64,000 nucleotides of DNA from Massospora cicadina (lineage: Eukaryota > Entomophthoromycota > Entomophthoromycetes > Entomophthorales > Entomophthoraceae): assembly GCA_022478985.1 (NCBI GenBank), contig JAKSZP010000148.1, positions 33,501 to 97,500 on the forward strand. Reading direction: 5' to 3'. The notes under the pieces are model-generated. The model was not told the origin of the DNA. It saw nothing but the letters and a program-made list of their open reading frames with translations, and made no database searches. Position numbers and translations under genes: made by a program. Positions within the stretch are counted from its first letter, which is position 1. Every line of letters starts with the position of its first letter. Below are positions 20,794-32,850 of the stretch, piece by piece.

Positions 20794-21620
20794 ACACATT
20801 GTGACCAAAATGCTCCTGCTTAGATAGCTTATCCCTCATTGGATAGAGGGCTTAGGACTGTATCACGGATGAGGCCATTAAAGGTTCAGGAGATCATTAC
20901 TTGACCAACGGGATGACTGGAATTCAGCCCCAAACTGATGGAGGTACTGGTGACCAACCCACCATGGATGGGGGCAAACAAGCCCCCTTTATAGTTTTGG
21001 GCGAGATAAAGAATATTCACCAAGAGTGGAATGACATATGCAAAATAACCTTTATCCTGATGAGTTATAGGATTTAGTTTATAAAGATGAAATCACCGAA
21101 AAACAGTATGAAAATTGATCTCCTTATATACCTTTGGGGACTAAAATATTTTGCATTCTGCCAATGATGCTATGATGACCCATCTGAATTACACTGATGA
21201 GAGCGTTTGAGGCATGAAAATGCATATACCAAATCCAGAAGTCAAACAATTTTAGAGTTGCTCAAAACCATGATGTGAGGTGCATCATAAGAGCACCATT
21301 GCATGACCCTGATGTTGACCAGAGTATAACCAATTTGTAATCAATCATTATTACAAGAGAATAAAATTTCCCAACACCCAAAAGTAAGTTCTAGTGAAAG
21401 AACCCTGAACATCCAGTTTTGGAATAACCACCAAAAGAAGGAGATCACTGCTGCAGGAATTGGCCCAAACGAGGCTACTAAAGCATCAGTCATAAGATAT
21501 CTAACCAGGGATCTTGAAAAACATCGTATTGAAACCCATATTCCTAATTACTTAACAATATTTCATTTATCTTTATATCTTGGTTTATCACTTAAAGTAT
21601 AGAATACTTTTCTTTTTATC
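20794..21620 (+). other. Decayed coding-like DNA, unidentified
   Basis: Plus-strand frames with scattered stops keep protein-like texture: NNLYPDEL near 21045, DEITEKQYEN near 21085, and, in another frame, KEITAAGIGPNEATKASVIRYLTRDLEKHRIETHIPN near 21437-21545 (quoted here as composition only, in two adjacent blocks). I do not recognise the family. It is the flank into which E2 inserted and may be an old transposon or a dead host gene. Confidence 0.35.
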
Positions 21621-24600
21621 TCAATATGAACCTTTCCTCAGAATCTCAATTTATCCTTTTACTTTCACTTATAGTTATATAAGTATGCTAATCACCAGTG
21701 ACTAAATTTTAATTTAAAAAAATATACAGAATACAATAACATTTATGAAATCTGCTCTGTTGTGATCAGAACACTCTTTATCAAGGATATCTTGGAACTG
21801 AGTTGCCAAAGGAGAGGTTGGATTGGCTTTATTTAAGTCCTGAGGGTTGACATATATTGAACATGTTTAAGAGTGTCTACAAAAGTTTTGCCATAGGCGC
21901 AAACAGTTTACCAAAGCGATCAATGCTAAAAGGTGTAGCATCAGAGAAGATTTTCTCTATGAGGGTGATTGTGATTTTAGCAAAGGTTGTCTAGTGTCTA
22001 ATCTGTGTGGAGTGGACCCCCTGAGCGGTGAGTTGCCTCACATGGTAAGTGATATAAGGCCAGAAGGCTGACTAGCTTTATTATTCTAATTGCTTGGAGC
22101 TTCTGGTGGTTCCTTGGGAATTTTGTGGTCTAACCAATGCAAACTTGGGCTCCCCTGGTCTTCAACTGAAGCTTCGCTTGCAGTAAAGATTTTTCTAGTT
22201 TGATTTTATCCTAAATTTACTATCTCATCATTAGTATAATTAAGTTGTTAAAATACTTATAAATAAATTAAAAAAATTAGTCATCCAAAGTTTTTCTTCA
22301 TAAAAGAATTCTTACTTCCTCTTTAAACTTAATATCTAATTCACTATCCTGTACAAAAAGATCTTTCTTATAAACCCTTTTCTTAAACCTTTACTAGAGT
22401 CATCAATAAGTATTTTAATATTATATCTAATAGTAATAGCCCATATAACAAAAGTAAAACAAACTTAGTTCAAAATCATATGTAGTTAATCTTATAAAAG
22501 CCAGTGCTTTTTATAGTTAAGGACCTCATACCTATGCCCTTACCTGACCTTTCATTTATGGTTAAACAAAAAATTTTCTTGTTAATTCTAATATCAAAAG
22601 TCATATCCCTAATAAATATAAACACTTTTCTTAACACTTACCTCAAGTGAAAGTTGGCATTATAAATTGGTTAGGTGAAAAAAACCAATATCTGTTCTCA
22701 GATATTGCGTAATTTGGAATAACTAACTATTGTCTTGGGACAATTATCTTATTTTAGTTACTTGGATAAAAAATAGAGTAACTATATTACACTAAGAAGG
22801 ATTAGTTGGGAGACTATGTGTGATTAAGAGTGGCAATAAGCTACAAATATTAAAAAGATGACCAATAGAATAAAATTTATATAGCAATATAAACAAAAAG
22901 ATTTTTAATATCTAAATTTAAATTGTACTTTAAAATTACTGTTTATCTCTTTTACTCTTTGCACTTGTTAGAATTGAGGATGCCTATTTTCTCTGACCAA
23001 TATTTTCATTCACTTGCTGATCAAAAACTACTATTTTTACTCCTCTTACCTTTTGTCATTGAATTCATTTTTCCTTTACCAAGCGTTACCTCCATCTTTT
23101 GCTGAAGTTAAAAAACCTGAGATCAAGTGTCATACCTTGGTTATGCTGATTTTTAGTTTTGATGATGTGGTACTGATAAAAAATAATCTTTAAAAACCAA
23201 TGTAAAATTAAAAAAATAATGGTTAGTTAATTCTATTTGTTAGTGCACAGTTTGTTTGGTGATTGCTACTTAATTTGCTAAAACTTGACTCAGTTGATTT
23301 TGGAGAAAATTTTTCCTTATTTTAGTCCTAATAGTTTGTGAATAGATTGTGTATTGGTCATTTTTTGATCTCTCAGTATTGAAAACAGATGTTATTGAAG
23401 CAATTTTATCATTATTTTAATTTTCAATATTGTCCCCTTAAAACCTATCTCAAGGAACATGTCAGGGAAATGGCGTGCCAAGGCAAAAAACTGGATTCCA
23501 TTGTGGATGCTTAAGCACCATGACATTAAACTCAAGCCACAAGTTACCGCCATTATGTTATGGGGTGATTGGTGTAAGTTAAGTTGTTTGGGGAGAAGGG
23601 GGAATAAAGGCAGAAAGATAATATATAGTAGCCAGCCTTCTAATTTACTGCCTACTTTTGTCTATAAAAACCAACGCAGTAGCCAAAGGCTGCATACCCA
23701 CCAATCGGTACAATACTAAAGAGATTAGCCCCTTCATCACGCCTCTTCATAAGCATAGTTATCTTTTATTTGAGTCAAATTATTTTATATATTTCAAAAA
23801 GATTTTTTTGGTTACATTTTTCTGTTACATATTATAAATATTAACGCAATAACCTAAAAGATGCAATTTGTTGGGCTCTAAACCTGAGGAATGGGGGCAG
23901 GGCTTAGTAAAGTTCAAATGGTGTGAAATGGCAAACGTTTTCCTTGATTAAAATATGTTAGATATAAATTCTTAACTTAAGTTTTTATATTAATCCTGGC
24001 ATTAATTTTTCCAAATCTACTTTGACTATTTGGAGATTTGTTGACGCGTTTGAGGGCCGTTGTATACCTTTTTATCTAAATAATTGACAGTTCAAACTTC
24101 TAGATATAATGTATTATCAAACGGGTTTACCCAAGTATTAGTTTTTTACAATTAAGGATGCATCTGGTTGAGTAGTTGTCCTGAATAGAAAATTTGGCTT
24201 TAGACCATATATACTTTAAAAATGCCCTTAAAATCAAAGCAGAGCTGCCTGATATTTAGCTCATAAGCTCTGCTGTTTAAGATATAATAATGGTTTTAAC
24301 CTTAGGAGTTGGGTGGGTTAAACAAGGGTAACAGCTGCCACCCACCTCTTATATAGGATGTGACCTAGACCAGTAATCTTGCAGAGAGGAAAGTCTTGGT
24401 GATGGTTCCCTCTTATTTCTAAAGGTTCAAGGTTTTTAAGATTGATGCTGTGAAATCAAATTTTAAAGAACATAGGCTCATAAAAATCTTCCATGGTCTC
24501 ACTTTATTAAAGTATCATGAGTCACATCAGGTACGCATACTCAGATCTTATTTTATGTATAACATGACAAGGTATGGACCAGAATGTGTCTAATTTGTTT

Positions 24601-25070
24601 GGTCTTTCACCTGTATGAATCCACATCTCGCTACAGCAGCCTAAATCTAAGAAGGCTTGCATATCCAAACAAAATCAAAAGCCAAAGTATAGGATCAAAT
24701 GATTTTTTAAAACAAGAATATGTTGGTAAAATGTAGCCCAAAAAGCAATTGAGAGTTTTGATACAAGGTTCTCATGAACTATGGGAAGCTTTTATACCAA
24801 ACAAGTAAGAAATTGCAATAATTTTAGGGGCAACACTCCTAAGGGTCAGAAAATTTTTTTTGACTGCACCATCAGATCAAAAGCTTTATAATCTAATGAA
24901 TTAATGATGCACAACCAAAAGATTCAACATTTGTACCAAAGGGAGATTTTCAAGCTCCTGAGGTAAATACTTAAAATTGAGTTGCAAAAATGCAATTTCC
25001 ACAATTGTTGTTGGTCCAATTGTGAATCACACCTTGTAAGATGGAGGTATTGATAGGTAGCAGCGGAGGC
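21620..25070. other. AT-rich interval, largely featureless
   Basis: I see no convincing gene. Short frames at 22923-23105 and 23459-23719 are not supported by motif or composition. A 9-bp inverted repeat AGCAGAGCT/AGCTCTGCT lies at 24238-24246 and 24266-24274. A minus-strand coding-like stretch around 21770-21870 reads like protein for about 30 residues (YVNPQDLNKANPTSP) but is unidentified. Confidence 0.4.
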
Positions 25071-25520
25071 AATGGAAAGGGAACAGCAGTCACTGAAGGT
25101 ACAGATGTGATGTGAACACAAAAAGGCAAAGACGTTTTGGTCTATAACATGAAAGCTTTAGGCACTGTAAACACTGTTGCAGCTTACTCCACAGATTTTC
25201 AGGCATTTATGGCACTAGGACTTAGCATGCAAGTTATTCAGGTGGTCTCTTTTGACAAACCAATGGGATTTAGCGCAGCAGAAAAAGGGAGGCATAACAG
25301 CTGCAAGCGTGATGGGGATCAGATGAAGAGAAATTTATTATTGGTGCTGTTTTAAGAACTTAGCGTGCCAATGAATGACTTGGCTTCTATAATGGGTATG
25401 CCAGAACCCACAGGGAAAACACCATCCACAAAGCACTGCTATTTTCAAGGGACTGTTAGTGGGCGCGTTATAGGGTATTGGAAAGGGTCCAGTTCAGGAA
25501 ATTGGTTCCCATTTACCATT
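25070..25520 (+). pseudogene. Unidentified coding relic
   Basis: The frame 25137-25355 followed after a stop by LSVPMNDLASIMGMPEPTGK (about 25360-25420) looks like a protein with a few disabling changes. The MNDLASIMGMPEPT phrase faintly recalls the G-x2-M-x(M)P-P-P block of some Mutator-like transposases, but I cannot confirm it. No terminal inverted repeats were found nearby. Confidence 0.3.
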
Positions 25521-26310
25521 TTATTTATTTAAAATAACATTAATTTGAAGTTTTTCTCATAAATATTTATTTTAAAATTTTAAGGAAAATTAGGTAAAAG
25601 TTATACCCATCACCATACTGTTAACAGGTGCTGGGCTTTATGTTACAATGGGGAGGTAAAAAAGCTACTAAGCTAAACTTGGGAACCAGAAACAATAGCA
25701 ACCTTGAGCACTAATCTAAGAAGTTTTGAACCCCAAACTTGAAGTTAACAATATTGGGAATCATTACTTCACATAATTACCATTATTGAAACTAATACTC
25801 AAATGGCACAGCTCAATTTTATATTTTGAAGTTGTTGGCGGGTTTAAGCCTCAATTTTGACTTTTCTTTTTGATTTTTTACCTGAAATTTGACTTTTGAA
25901 ATAAGTTTTTGCTATTCAGGTTAGCTTTAGGATGAACCAACTGTAGGGGTGGGGAATGGAAGCCGTGAGAGAGAAGGTTTATTACTTTTTTAATGTCTGA
26001 ACAAAGCTGTTTGATTTTCTTCCAATAAAATTTTGCAAACTTTGAGACTTGGATAAATTTATGTTGAGGAGCAGATAGGGACAAAGAACAAGGCAAACAG
26101 GGATGGGAAACAGCCACTCATCTCAAATTCATGATATGCCCTAGGCCAGAAATTTGGGTGAGGGTGAGGGTCTTAGGGTTTAAACCCTTTTTGACCTAAA
26201 GGGTTGCATGACCCTATCCAGCTTAATATCTGAAGCTAAGGTCCTTACATAACTCTTTCCTAAAAGGACAGGGTCTAGACCCCCTTCAGGGCGCTATCCA
26301 AAGCGTAATT
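25520..26310. other. Interval without recognisable gene
   Basis: AT-rich to 25860, then mixed sequence up to the chromodomain end of E4. It may hold the 3' untranslated part or LTR of E4, but no partner copy was found in the window. Confidence 0.4.
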
Positions 26311-26321
26311 TTTTTGTGGGG

Positions 26322-26516
26322 TTAGGAGTTTGATGGCTGAAATTGTAACCTTCTTGGGGGAGGTGAAAATGACTTAGGATATACCTTATGTAACTTGGCA
26401 ATTAACTCTTGACTGTTCTTACAATCTTCTAAGAGAACCCAACTATCTTCATAATATGGGAATCTTTTCCAAGCTACTAGGTAATGCAAACTGCATTTGA
26501 CTCTTTGTGATTTCAA
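26322..26516 (-). pseudogene. E4 chromodomain
   Basis: The minus-strand frame reads LHYLVAWKRFPYYEDSWVLLEDCKNSQELIAKLHKVYP, matching the chromodomain pattern YLVxWKGYxxxxxSWxPxxxL...FHxxxP. The Gly of WKGY is Arg here. Upstream (26690-26530) the integrase C-terminal end resembling IHNSFQASSLSLFKG is visible in another frame. Confidence 0.85.
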
Positions 26517-26699
26517 AACTGAACTACTTAAAATTCTGGTGCACCCTCTACCATGATGGGCTCTATCTCAGCGGGCTTCTGTCCTTTAAATAGTGATAAG
26601 GAGGAAGCTTGAAAAGAGTTGTGAATCTTCCAATATAAGAAAAATTTACATGGAAATATCCATTGTTTGTACCTGGGAGATGTGGAAGGGACTTGCGCG

Positions 26700-27860
26700 C
26701 TTTCAAGACAATTTATGGTATAGCAACTTGAGGTGCAAATTCTTGTTATCCACCATAATCAAATCACTTTCCTGATAGTTAGGAGCCTCACGTTGTTTAT
26801 TGTTCACAAACCACTTGGCGTCATTGGTAGATTTAGTAAGCTGGCTCTGGAACTGTTGGTGCAACTTCTGGATGTGGGTGACAAAGAGATCTGAAGCAGG
26901 AATGTTACTAAGCGCTTGAGGACCAATCCTGTATGCAGGGTTATACCCCAAATAAGCATATATAGGTGTAGCCCCCATTGATTCATGGAGGGAGTTGTTG
27001 TAGCAAAATGGTACATAGGAATGTTGACTGCCAATTTTTTAAGATGCAGTCGCATAGCATTGAATGTAATGCTAAAAGGACTGTTAGTGCTCTCCGTTTA
27101 CCATCTGACTTGTGGTAATAGACTGAATATCTGAAAGGCTTATTATTCAACATTTCACACATACCTCCCAAAAAAGCGAGGTAAACTGAGGTCCCATATT
27201 GCTTATTACTTCATTTTAAACTTTAAACAGGGAAAACACATGTGCCACAAACAACTGTGCCATGTCTCAACTGTAGTAGTTGTCATACAGGGATAGAGAC
27301 ATCATACTTTGTATAGCGATTTACAGCCACCATGATCACGCATACCCATGGTAGATGGGTAAACTTACAATAAAATACACTGACAGTGACGTCCATGGCC
27401 CGCTGCCTGTTGGAGAGGGTGGAGGAGACTATTCCGTCTTAACACTATCTGACTTGGATCTAGTTGAGATCAAGCATTGCTCAATCCAGGCGGGAACCTC
27501 CTTCATCAGTCCATTCCAGTCATACCCTTTTTTGACGAGGTTCATGGTTTTTTTCGCTCCAGGGTACTTTATAGTTGGCGGATCATGATGTTCCCTTATG
27601 ACGTGGGAACGCAGCTCAGAGAAAACCATACTTTGTTGCAAAGATATTACCCTATTATTTTAATAATACCATATAGAAGAGGCATTACCCGCATCAATCT
27701 TCTCTAGAAAATCCCTCCATTCAGAGTCTGAATCTGGATTAATAGAACAGCATCAAGGAAAGAGCCTTCGTTGATGAGGATACTGGAACTGGTTCAGAGG
27801 AAGTTACTTCACTCAACAGCACAGAAGTAGTATCAGGAATAACAACATTCAGAAGAGAAC
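26700..27860 (-). pseudogene. E4 integrase
   Basis: From the right: HDPPTIKYPGAKKTMNLVKKGYDWNGLMKEVPAWIEQCLI (27600-27470), the zinc-binding region with the two Cys of the original CxxC partly lost. Frames near 27170-26980 carry the core and SVYYHKSDGKRR, the region corresponding to AYHPQSDGQTER. NSLHESMGATPIYAYLGYNPAY follows near 27000-26930, the AxTGxTPFxAxYGxxP block. Confidence 0.82.
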
Positions 27861-27917
27861 CTTTGATGACAGAGGCTATTTGCTCTAAGGAGTATCAAAA
27901 ATACTAGGGGATGTGGA

Positions 27918-28608
27918 TGTCAGACAATTACCAGTCCATTTGTGTAATAAGAGTGTATACTTTCTAAATATGAATGAAAATAAGAAAAGAATCAGCCAAA
28001 AGACCCAGGCTGATTCTCGGTGAAAATATCTGAATTGGGGCAACAAATTAATTAATAAACTCAGCCTAGTTGCATGAGTTTAGGTAGTCAGATTGCACCA
28101 ACATAGCGGAATAATCTGGAAAGTCCCTCTGAGGTTCCTCCTCGTCCCATTAACTATTTAAGCAAACCACATATGTGGGGACTGGCACTATTTATAGGCC
28201 TGAAGGGGTTCCTACCAAGAGAAAAGTTTTCCAGCCCATTGATTGGGTTATATATATATAACCATTACTTAATGGACTAGTCCTTCCTGCTCCTGACCCT
28301 CCATCAGCTGTTCCATCCAAATGAGGCAAGTTTTAAGAGATCTGATAGATTGACAGCTCATATTAACTAATATGGACTTTACTAACTAATCCAAACTTCG
28401 AACCTCAACATTTTTAAATACTGCTATCAACTTATTTAGAGTGTTTATTTCTTATCCCCTCAACGCAACTAGTAAAAAATATATAAAATAACCAGCTTTT
28501 TTATAGTTTTAGTGTTTGATATTTTTAAAAAAATAATGTCAATCCCATAATTGTTGAATGTTAGAATCCTAACGCACCAGCGAGCTCAATAAAGGTCTAA
28601 AATCCAGC
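27918..28608 (+). mobile_element. S2: solo LTR related to the E2 LTR
   Basis: Starts TGTCAGACAATTACCAGTC and follows the E2 LTR through the same blocks: GCCAAAAGACCCAGGCTGATTCTC, GTAGTCAGATTGCACCAA, GTGGGGACTGGCACTATTTATAGG, ACTTCGAACCTCAACATTTTTAAATACT and TTATTTCTTATCCCC. It lies in E4 between RNase H and integrase. The right end is within a few bases of 28608; no clean target duplication is visible (TGTGG versus TGTGA is possible). Confidence 0.82.
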
Positions 28609-28649
28609 TGTGAGCCCTCAGTATTTGGCTTTATATTGGGGTTTATTTA

Positions 28650-29830
28650 TAGGTTTGGACTTAGGGTTTAGTTTGGGGTATTTAACCACAGCAATGGCTG
28701 GAGGTGGAGGAGCAATGTATTGTAAGGGTTAATCACTGTAACTTATTCTAAATCTGTATCTATAATGGGACCCTTTAGGGGTGCCCAGCTCAAAATATCA
28801 GAAAAAATATGGGCGGCCCCATGACAAACTCATGATTCAGACCAAAACTCAGGTCATGATGAGTCCTGATTTGCCTGTAAGTCAGCTTCAGAGTTTTGCA
28901 ATAGTAAGTAAACGACTTGTGGTCCATGCGCACAATGACTATATGCTTAACACCCTATAACAGGTATCGCTAGTTCATCAGGGTCCAAGAAACTGCCGTC
29001 AATTCATATTATAATTAGTCCAGGCTCGCTCTGTGGCACTAAATTACTTGAGAAGTAAGCCACAGGGTGTTCCCGCCCCTAATGTTTCTGCAGAAGTAAA
29101 GCCCAAGCTGAAGTGCCAGAGTCATCGCATGACACAATAGCTGGCTTATCTACATTATAATGACAAGAATTGGAATGGTAGTAAAAATCCTTTATTGCCT
29201 CAAACGCCTGTTGGCATTCTGTGGTGCAGATAATTAGGCGTTCTTAACTTTTAGGAGATTAAGGGGTGAGGACAGCTCCAAAATGGCTGGTAAGAACTTC
29301 TTAAGAAACATGACAGATACTAGGAAGCTCCAAAGTTGTTTCTGTGTTACTGGGGTAAGTCAAGAAGGATGGCGTCCAGCTTAGAAGGCGCGATGGCATG
29401 ACCATCTACTAAGATCAAGCTAACTAGAAACCGAACTTCATCATTATAGAACTCACATTTGGAGGGTTTGACAACCATCCCAGCTTTTTGGAGTGCAGCA
29501 GCAGCAGCCACCAAATACTTGCATGCTGCTCTGTATTGAGGGAGTGGATCAAAATGTCATTCACATAAGTAAATTGCACAGGAGAATCTGATATTCACTC
29601 AAGGCGTCATCACTTTGGTGCTGAAAAAACGCTGAGCATTATTCAAACCAAAGAATATAACAACACGCCACTTTTCATCTCAATATAGGGATAAGAATTG
29701 TGCCACCACCTCATACTTAGGATGATTGAGAAAGGCAGATTCTTTATGGCACAAAAACGCTCCTTAAACCTATGATGGGATTGGAGGAGGGTATTTGGTC
29801 GTTGACCTAGCTACAATTGGGTTTTTGAAG
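28650..29830 (-). pseudogene. E4 RNase H and reverse transcriptase
   Basis: RNase H parts read YYCKTLKLTYRQIRTHHD near 28900, aligned with the YFCKSKNWHTSRPKP block of E1; to the right come the frames corresponding to YDKEL and the TCDAS region. The RT catalytic box is YVNDILIHS (complement near 29545-29571) where YVDD is expected, an Asp-to-Asn change. The region ends in the connection with the protease near 29830. Confidence 0.82.
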
Positions 29831-30010
29831 TGTTAACAAGAGTAAAGTTCCCATTTTAGGCGATTGATAGGTATAGCCTTTAAATAGAGCAATTGAAAAG
29901 AAGTTGTCTTCAGCTCCAGTGTCATACAGAGCCTTCACAGCTTCTATAGTGACCTTGCCATCAAAGTTTTTGCACTTGCTAGTGAATGAGTATCAAGTAA
30001 GAGAAAGGGT
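29830..30010 (-). pseudogene. E4 aspartic protease
   Basis: Minus-strand reading AVKALYDTGAEDNFFSIAL near 29943-29887: the catalytic DTGA box is intact and followed by NF, as in other chromoviruses here (E1 NTGA, E5 DIGA, E8 HTGA). Surrounding frames are short. Confidence 0.8.
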
Positions 30011-30011
30011 T

Positions 30012-30690
30012 TTACTCATTTTTATACATGCTCATAAGACGTGCGAAAGAGGCACAAGTTGCAGAATTTCTCCACCTCTTCTGTGTTGTAGGACTTGAGG
30101 TTCCTCTTATGGGGCTAACTGCCTCCAGTGTACGCGAGGGAGTTCCACAGCGGGGCATGTTCTCACTAGGAGCAGTGCTTTGGTCCTGGAGTCCTGGATT
30201 GGAAGGTGGGGCCACTCTTGTAAGCATCAAAGACAGTTGATGCTCTACATGGCTATCCAGGGATATCTCCTCTTCTAAAGTTTTAGCGAGATGGGTGATT
30301 GCGGTTGCTCTTAGTAACCCAAGTACCAAGTTCTGAATGAACATAAGATTGGAGCTAAATGAGATGAGCTCAGGTAGACAGGGCCAAGTTAAGGAAGCAT
30401 GTAGCTTATTCTATTTCTAAGACACTGCTGTAAGGATAGTAGTGCGTACCAGGCTACACAAGAGATTTTTTGGTGTGGTCACATTATGGACCAAGTCAAT
30501 ATATTCATCCAGTGAGGAGAGTAATCCAGGTTGTCTTTCAATAGAATTCACTAACCAGGAAGCTGGTTAAGCAGACAATGTGTAGATGAGCGCGTCAACC
30601 TGCTCATGTAAGGGCTGTGATACCCCAACAGTCTTCTAGAAGAGTTTGCAGAGCCAGAGACATTCCAAGGCAATACAAAGTTAGTCAGCC
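30012..30690 (-). pseudogene. E4 Gag
   Basis: The reading VDALIYTLSA (near 30600) and SWLVNSIERQPGLLSSLDEYIDLV (30565-30495) is the helical Gag core of a chromovirus. The frame 30344-30012 (110 codons: MFIQNLVLGLLRATAITHLAKTL...) continues to a Pro/Ser/Thr-rich C-terminal part. No perfect CCHC zinc knuckle could be read. Gag builds the particle in which reverse transcription occurs. Confidence 0.72.
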
Positions 30691-30699
30691 TATGTGGGG

Positions 30700-31800
30700 T
30701 CCTGAGTAAGACAATATGGATTTCCTGCAGGCAGAGGTAACAGTTTGGGAGTGGCGAACCTTTGTTCTAAAGCAGTGGTGAACTAAAAGAACACAAAGAG
30801 GAAGGATAACGTGATCATCACCACAGTGGTGTGTTAGTGTACCAGTTGGGAAGGCTCGCTGGATCAAGAGTTTGAAGCACGCTCATAAATTAGAGGCAAA
30901 AATGAAAAGGTTCATTTTAATGTTACAGTTCGCCTCTATAAGGTGTAAGGCAATATTGTTGAGTAGTCACGCCCACATGCACGCCCAAGTTACAATAGTG
31001 CAAAACTTAAATATTGGTGTAACTTCACATAATTCCCTTGGTGGTAGGTTAGGTTGCTGGAAAAATACTGACTCACATAGCGAGGTAGAAAATGCTGTTG
31101 CCAGGGCTCTAGGATGAGAGCCAATTACGCTTCATTTGAGGTCACACAAGTTGGGATATACTGTAAGTTAAGGCAAAAAATGGCAAAAAATTCTAATGGA
31201 AATGTTTTTATTAGGAGCCTATAAAAAAGCTAGAGATCTTGGGAATAAAGAAATTTATATATACCTCTCACCAGCAGGGATTTCAAGCACTAGTTAAAGT
31301 GTTCTAGAAGAAAACTTTATATGATGGCTGTCAATTTACTCAGTATCAGTTGCCGTGGTTTTCTCTGAAAGCTTTAAAGTACCTGCAGCTAACATCCCTT
31401 CAAGAAGAGCTATGATACGCAGGTTAATAGATCTGGGGTTGGTTGTCAGATTTGATCTTAATTTAAAACTAAAATTAGAGCATCTGATCAAATTCATTTT
31501 CTCATGGGCGCAATTCCTGAGATGGTTTGATTGGCTTTAGAAACTTTAGGGATATGTTACCATCTGGTAATAATTGGGTTTGAGCTCAATGGGGATCACG
31601 GCCAATTGGATGTTCTTGTATCAGAGCGCATTGGGATTAATTCCCGACTTTCCTTATACTTACAATGTATAAAGATAATTGAAATCTAGGCTTTGCCAGA
31701 ATTATGATAGTGGAGGACTTTTCGGCACTAGCCCTTCAGCTGGGATCCATTCTGATATTGCGGTGACAGCTTTCAGAGCCGCCCTAAACACATCTGCATA
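30700..31800. other. Boundary region between E4 and E5, no clear gene
   Basis: Short plus-strand frames (30872-31117, 31355-31540) lack motifs. The interval probably holds decayed LTR, leader and Gag sequence of E4 and E5. No repeat partner was recognised. Confidence 0.4.
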
Positions 31801-32539
31801 TAGCAACAACTCATGGTGTTCCCTCTACATATACATGGGGCAGCTTTCTCTATAGCATATTCAATTGGGTATAGACCCTTCAAGAGAAACATACCATTTG
31901 TGGCGGCTATGTCATCTCCTCAAGCATCTTCCTTTGCACAACCAAGTTCTTATTATACTAAAAATTATCTCTTATGTCCCAAAAAACACAGGGTTCCAGG
32001 AAAAGTTCATCTAGGATTGCAGTGGCATCTCCCTTCTCTCTAAACCTACTGAAGAATAAAGAGATGCCCTTTGATGACCCCTTTCACCTTACAAAATAAG
32101 AAGAATTGGTTATAGCCCTGGATACAGAGATCCTAACTTTAACGTTCAATTATGTAGACAAGGTAGAAACTCTCTAAGTTTATGAGTAGAGAAATTTTTC
32201 CATATCAGAGACCTATCTTCAATTCAACATCGCTTATGCCTTCTAGTCCTCAGGACCATAATTTTCTAAGAGATAAATAACCTTGGGCCCTTCTCTCCTG
32301 CAAGTGAGTAAGAATATCAAAGTTTTAAATCTCTACAACCCACCATGACTTCTGATCAGAATGATCTTGTGGATAGGATTTTTGAAGTTGCACAACATAG
32401 ACCAGAGCTTCTAGGGTCCCCTTTCTTTAATGTGTCCTTTACCACCTTCCACTGCTTTTTTGCTTTCTTCAACTGATAAAAAGACTAATCATAATTCTTG
32501 TTTTATTACCTTCAGAACAAGGGCACGTGATGTTACATA

Positions 32540-32850
32540 ATAAGCTCTCTAGACATTGGAGCAGCGGGAAACTATATGGATCATAAAGTTTCACAATCAT
32601 TGGATTTGAACACTGAGGTAGACCTCCTATACTTAGCGCGTCCTAAAACCTGTGAAATGCCGCAATATTTGGTTTCCAGTGGAGCTCTTCATCAATAAAT
32701 TCTGCCTCTGTGATTACTTTTTGGTGGTCCATGGATTATTGTTTTTAGTAATCATGTGTGTGGTCTGGTGGTGCCACCAGAAGGTGAATATTAATTTTAA
32801 TCTTAGCCCCTTATCATTTGTCGATAGTAGGCATATTGAGGATTTTTATT
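32540..32850 (+). pseudogene. E5 aspartic protease
   Basis: SLDIGAAGNYMDHKVSQSLDL matches the chromovirus protease start DSGA(A/T)GNFID. The catalytic Asp is kept, Ser/Thr is Ile. The frame then shifts; ORF 32652-32852 is in another frame and is not a gene of its own. Confidence 0.78.

Larger units (their letters stand above)
26320..30690 (-). mobile_element. E4: chromovirus relic, minus strand, no LTRs found
   Basis: Domains in minus-strand order: Gag core (30690-30012), protease Asp box (near 29945), RT (29840-29200), RNase H (29200-28700), integrase (27850-26700) and chromodomain (26520-26320). It is disrupted by solo LTR S2 between RNase H and integrase. Flanking LTRs were not recognised, so the ends are approximate. 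Every domain carries stops or frameshifts. Confidence 0.85.

Noticed and set aside
24238..24274. Perfect 9-bp inverted repeat with 19-base loop
   Set aside because: Short, AT-rich surroundings and no duplication or partner; expected by chance in a region of this size.
28640..28690. TTAGGGTTTAG-like words suggesting telomeric repeats
   Set aside because: Only one or two degenerate units within E4-related sequence; no array.
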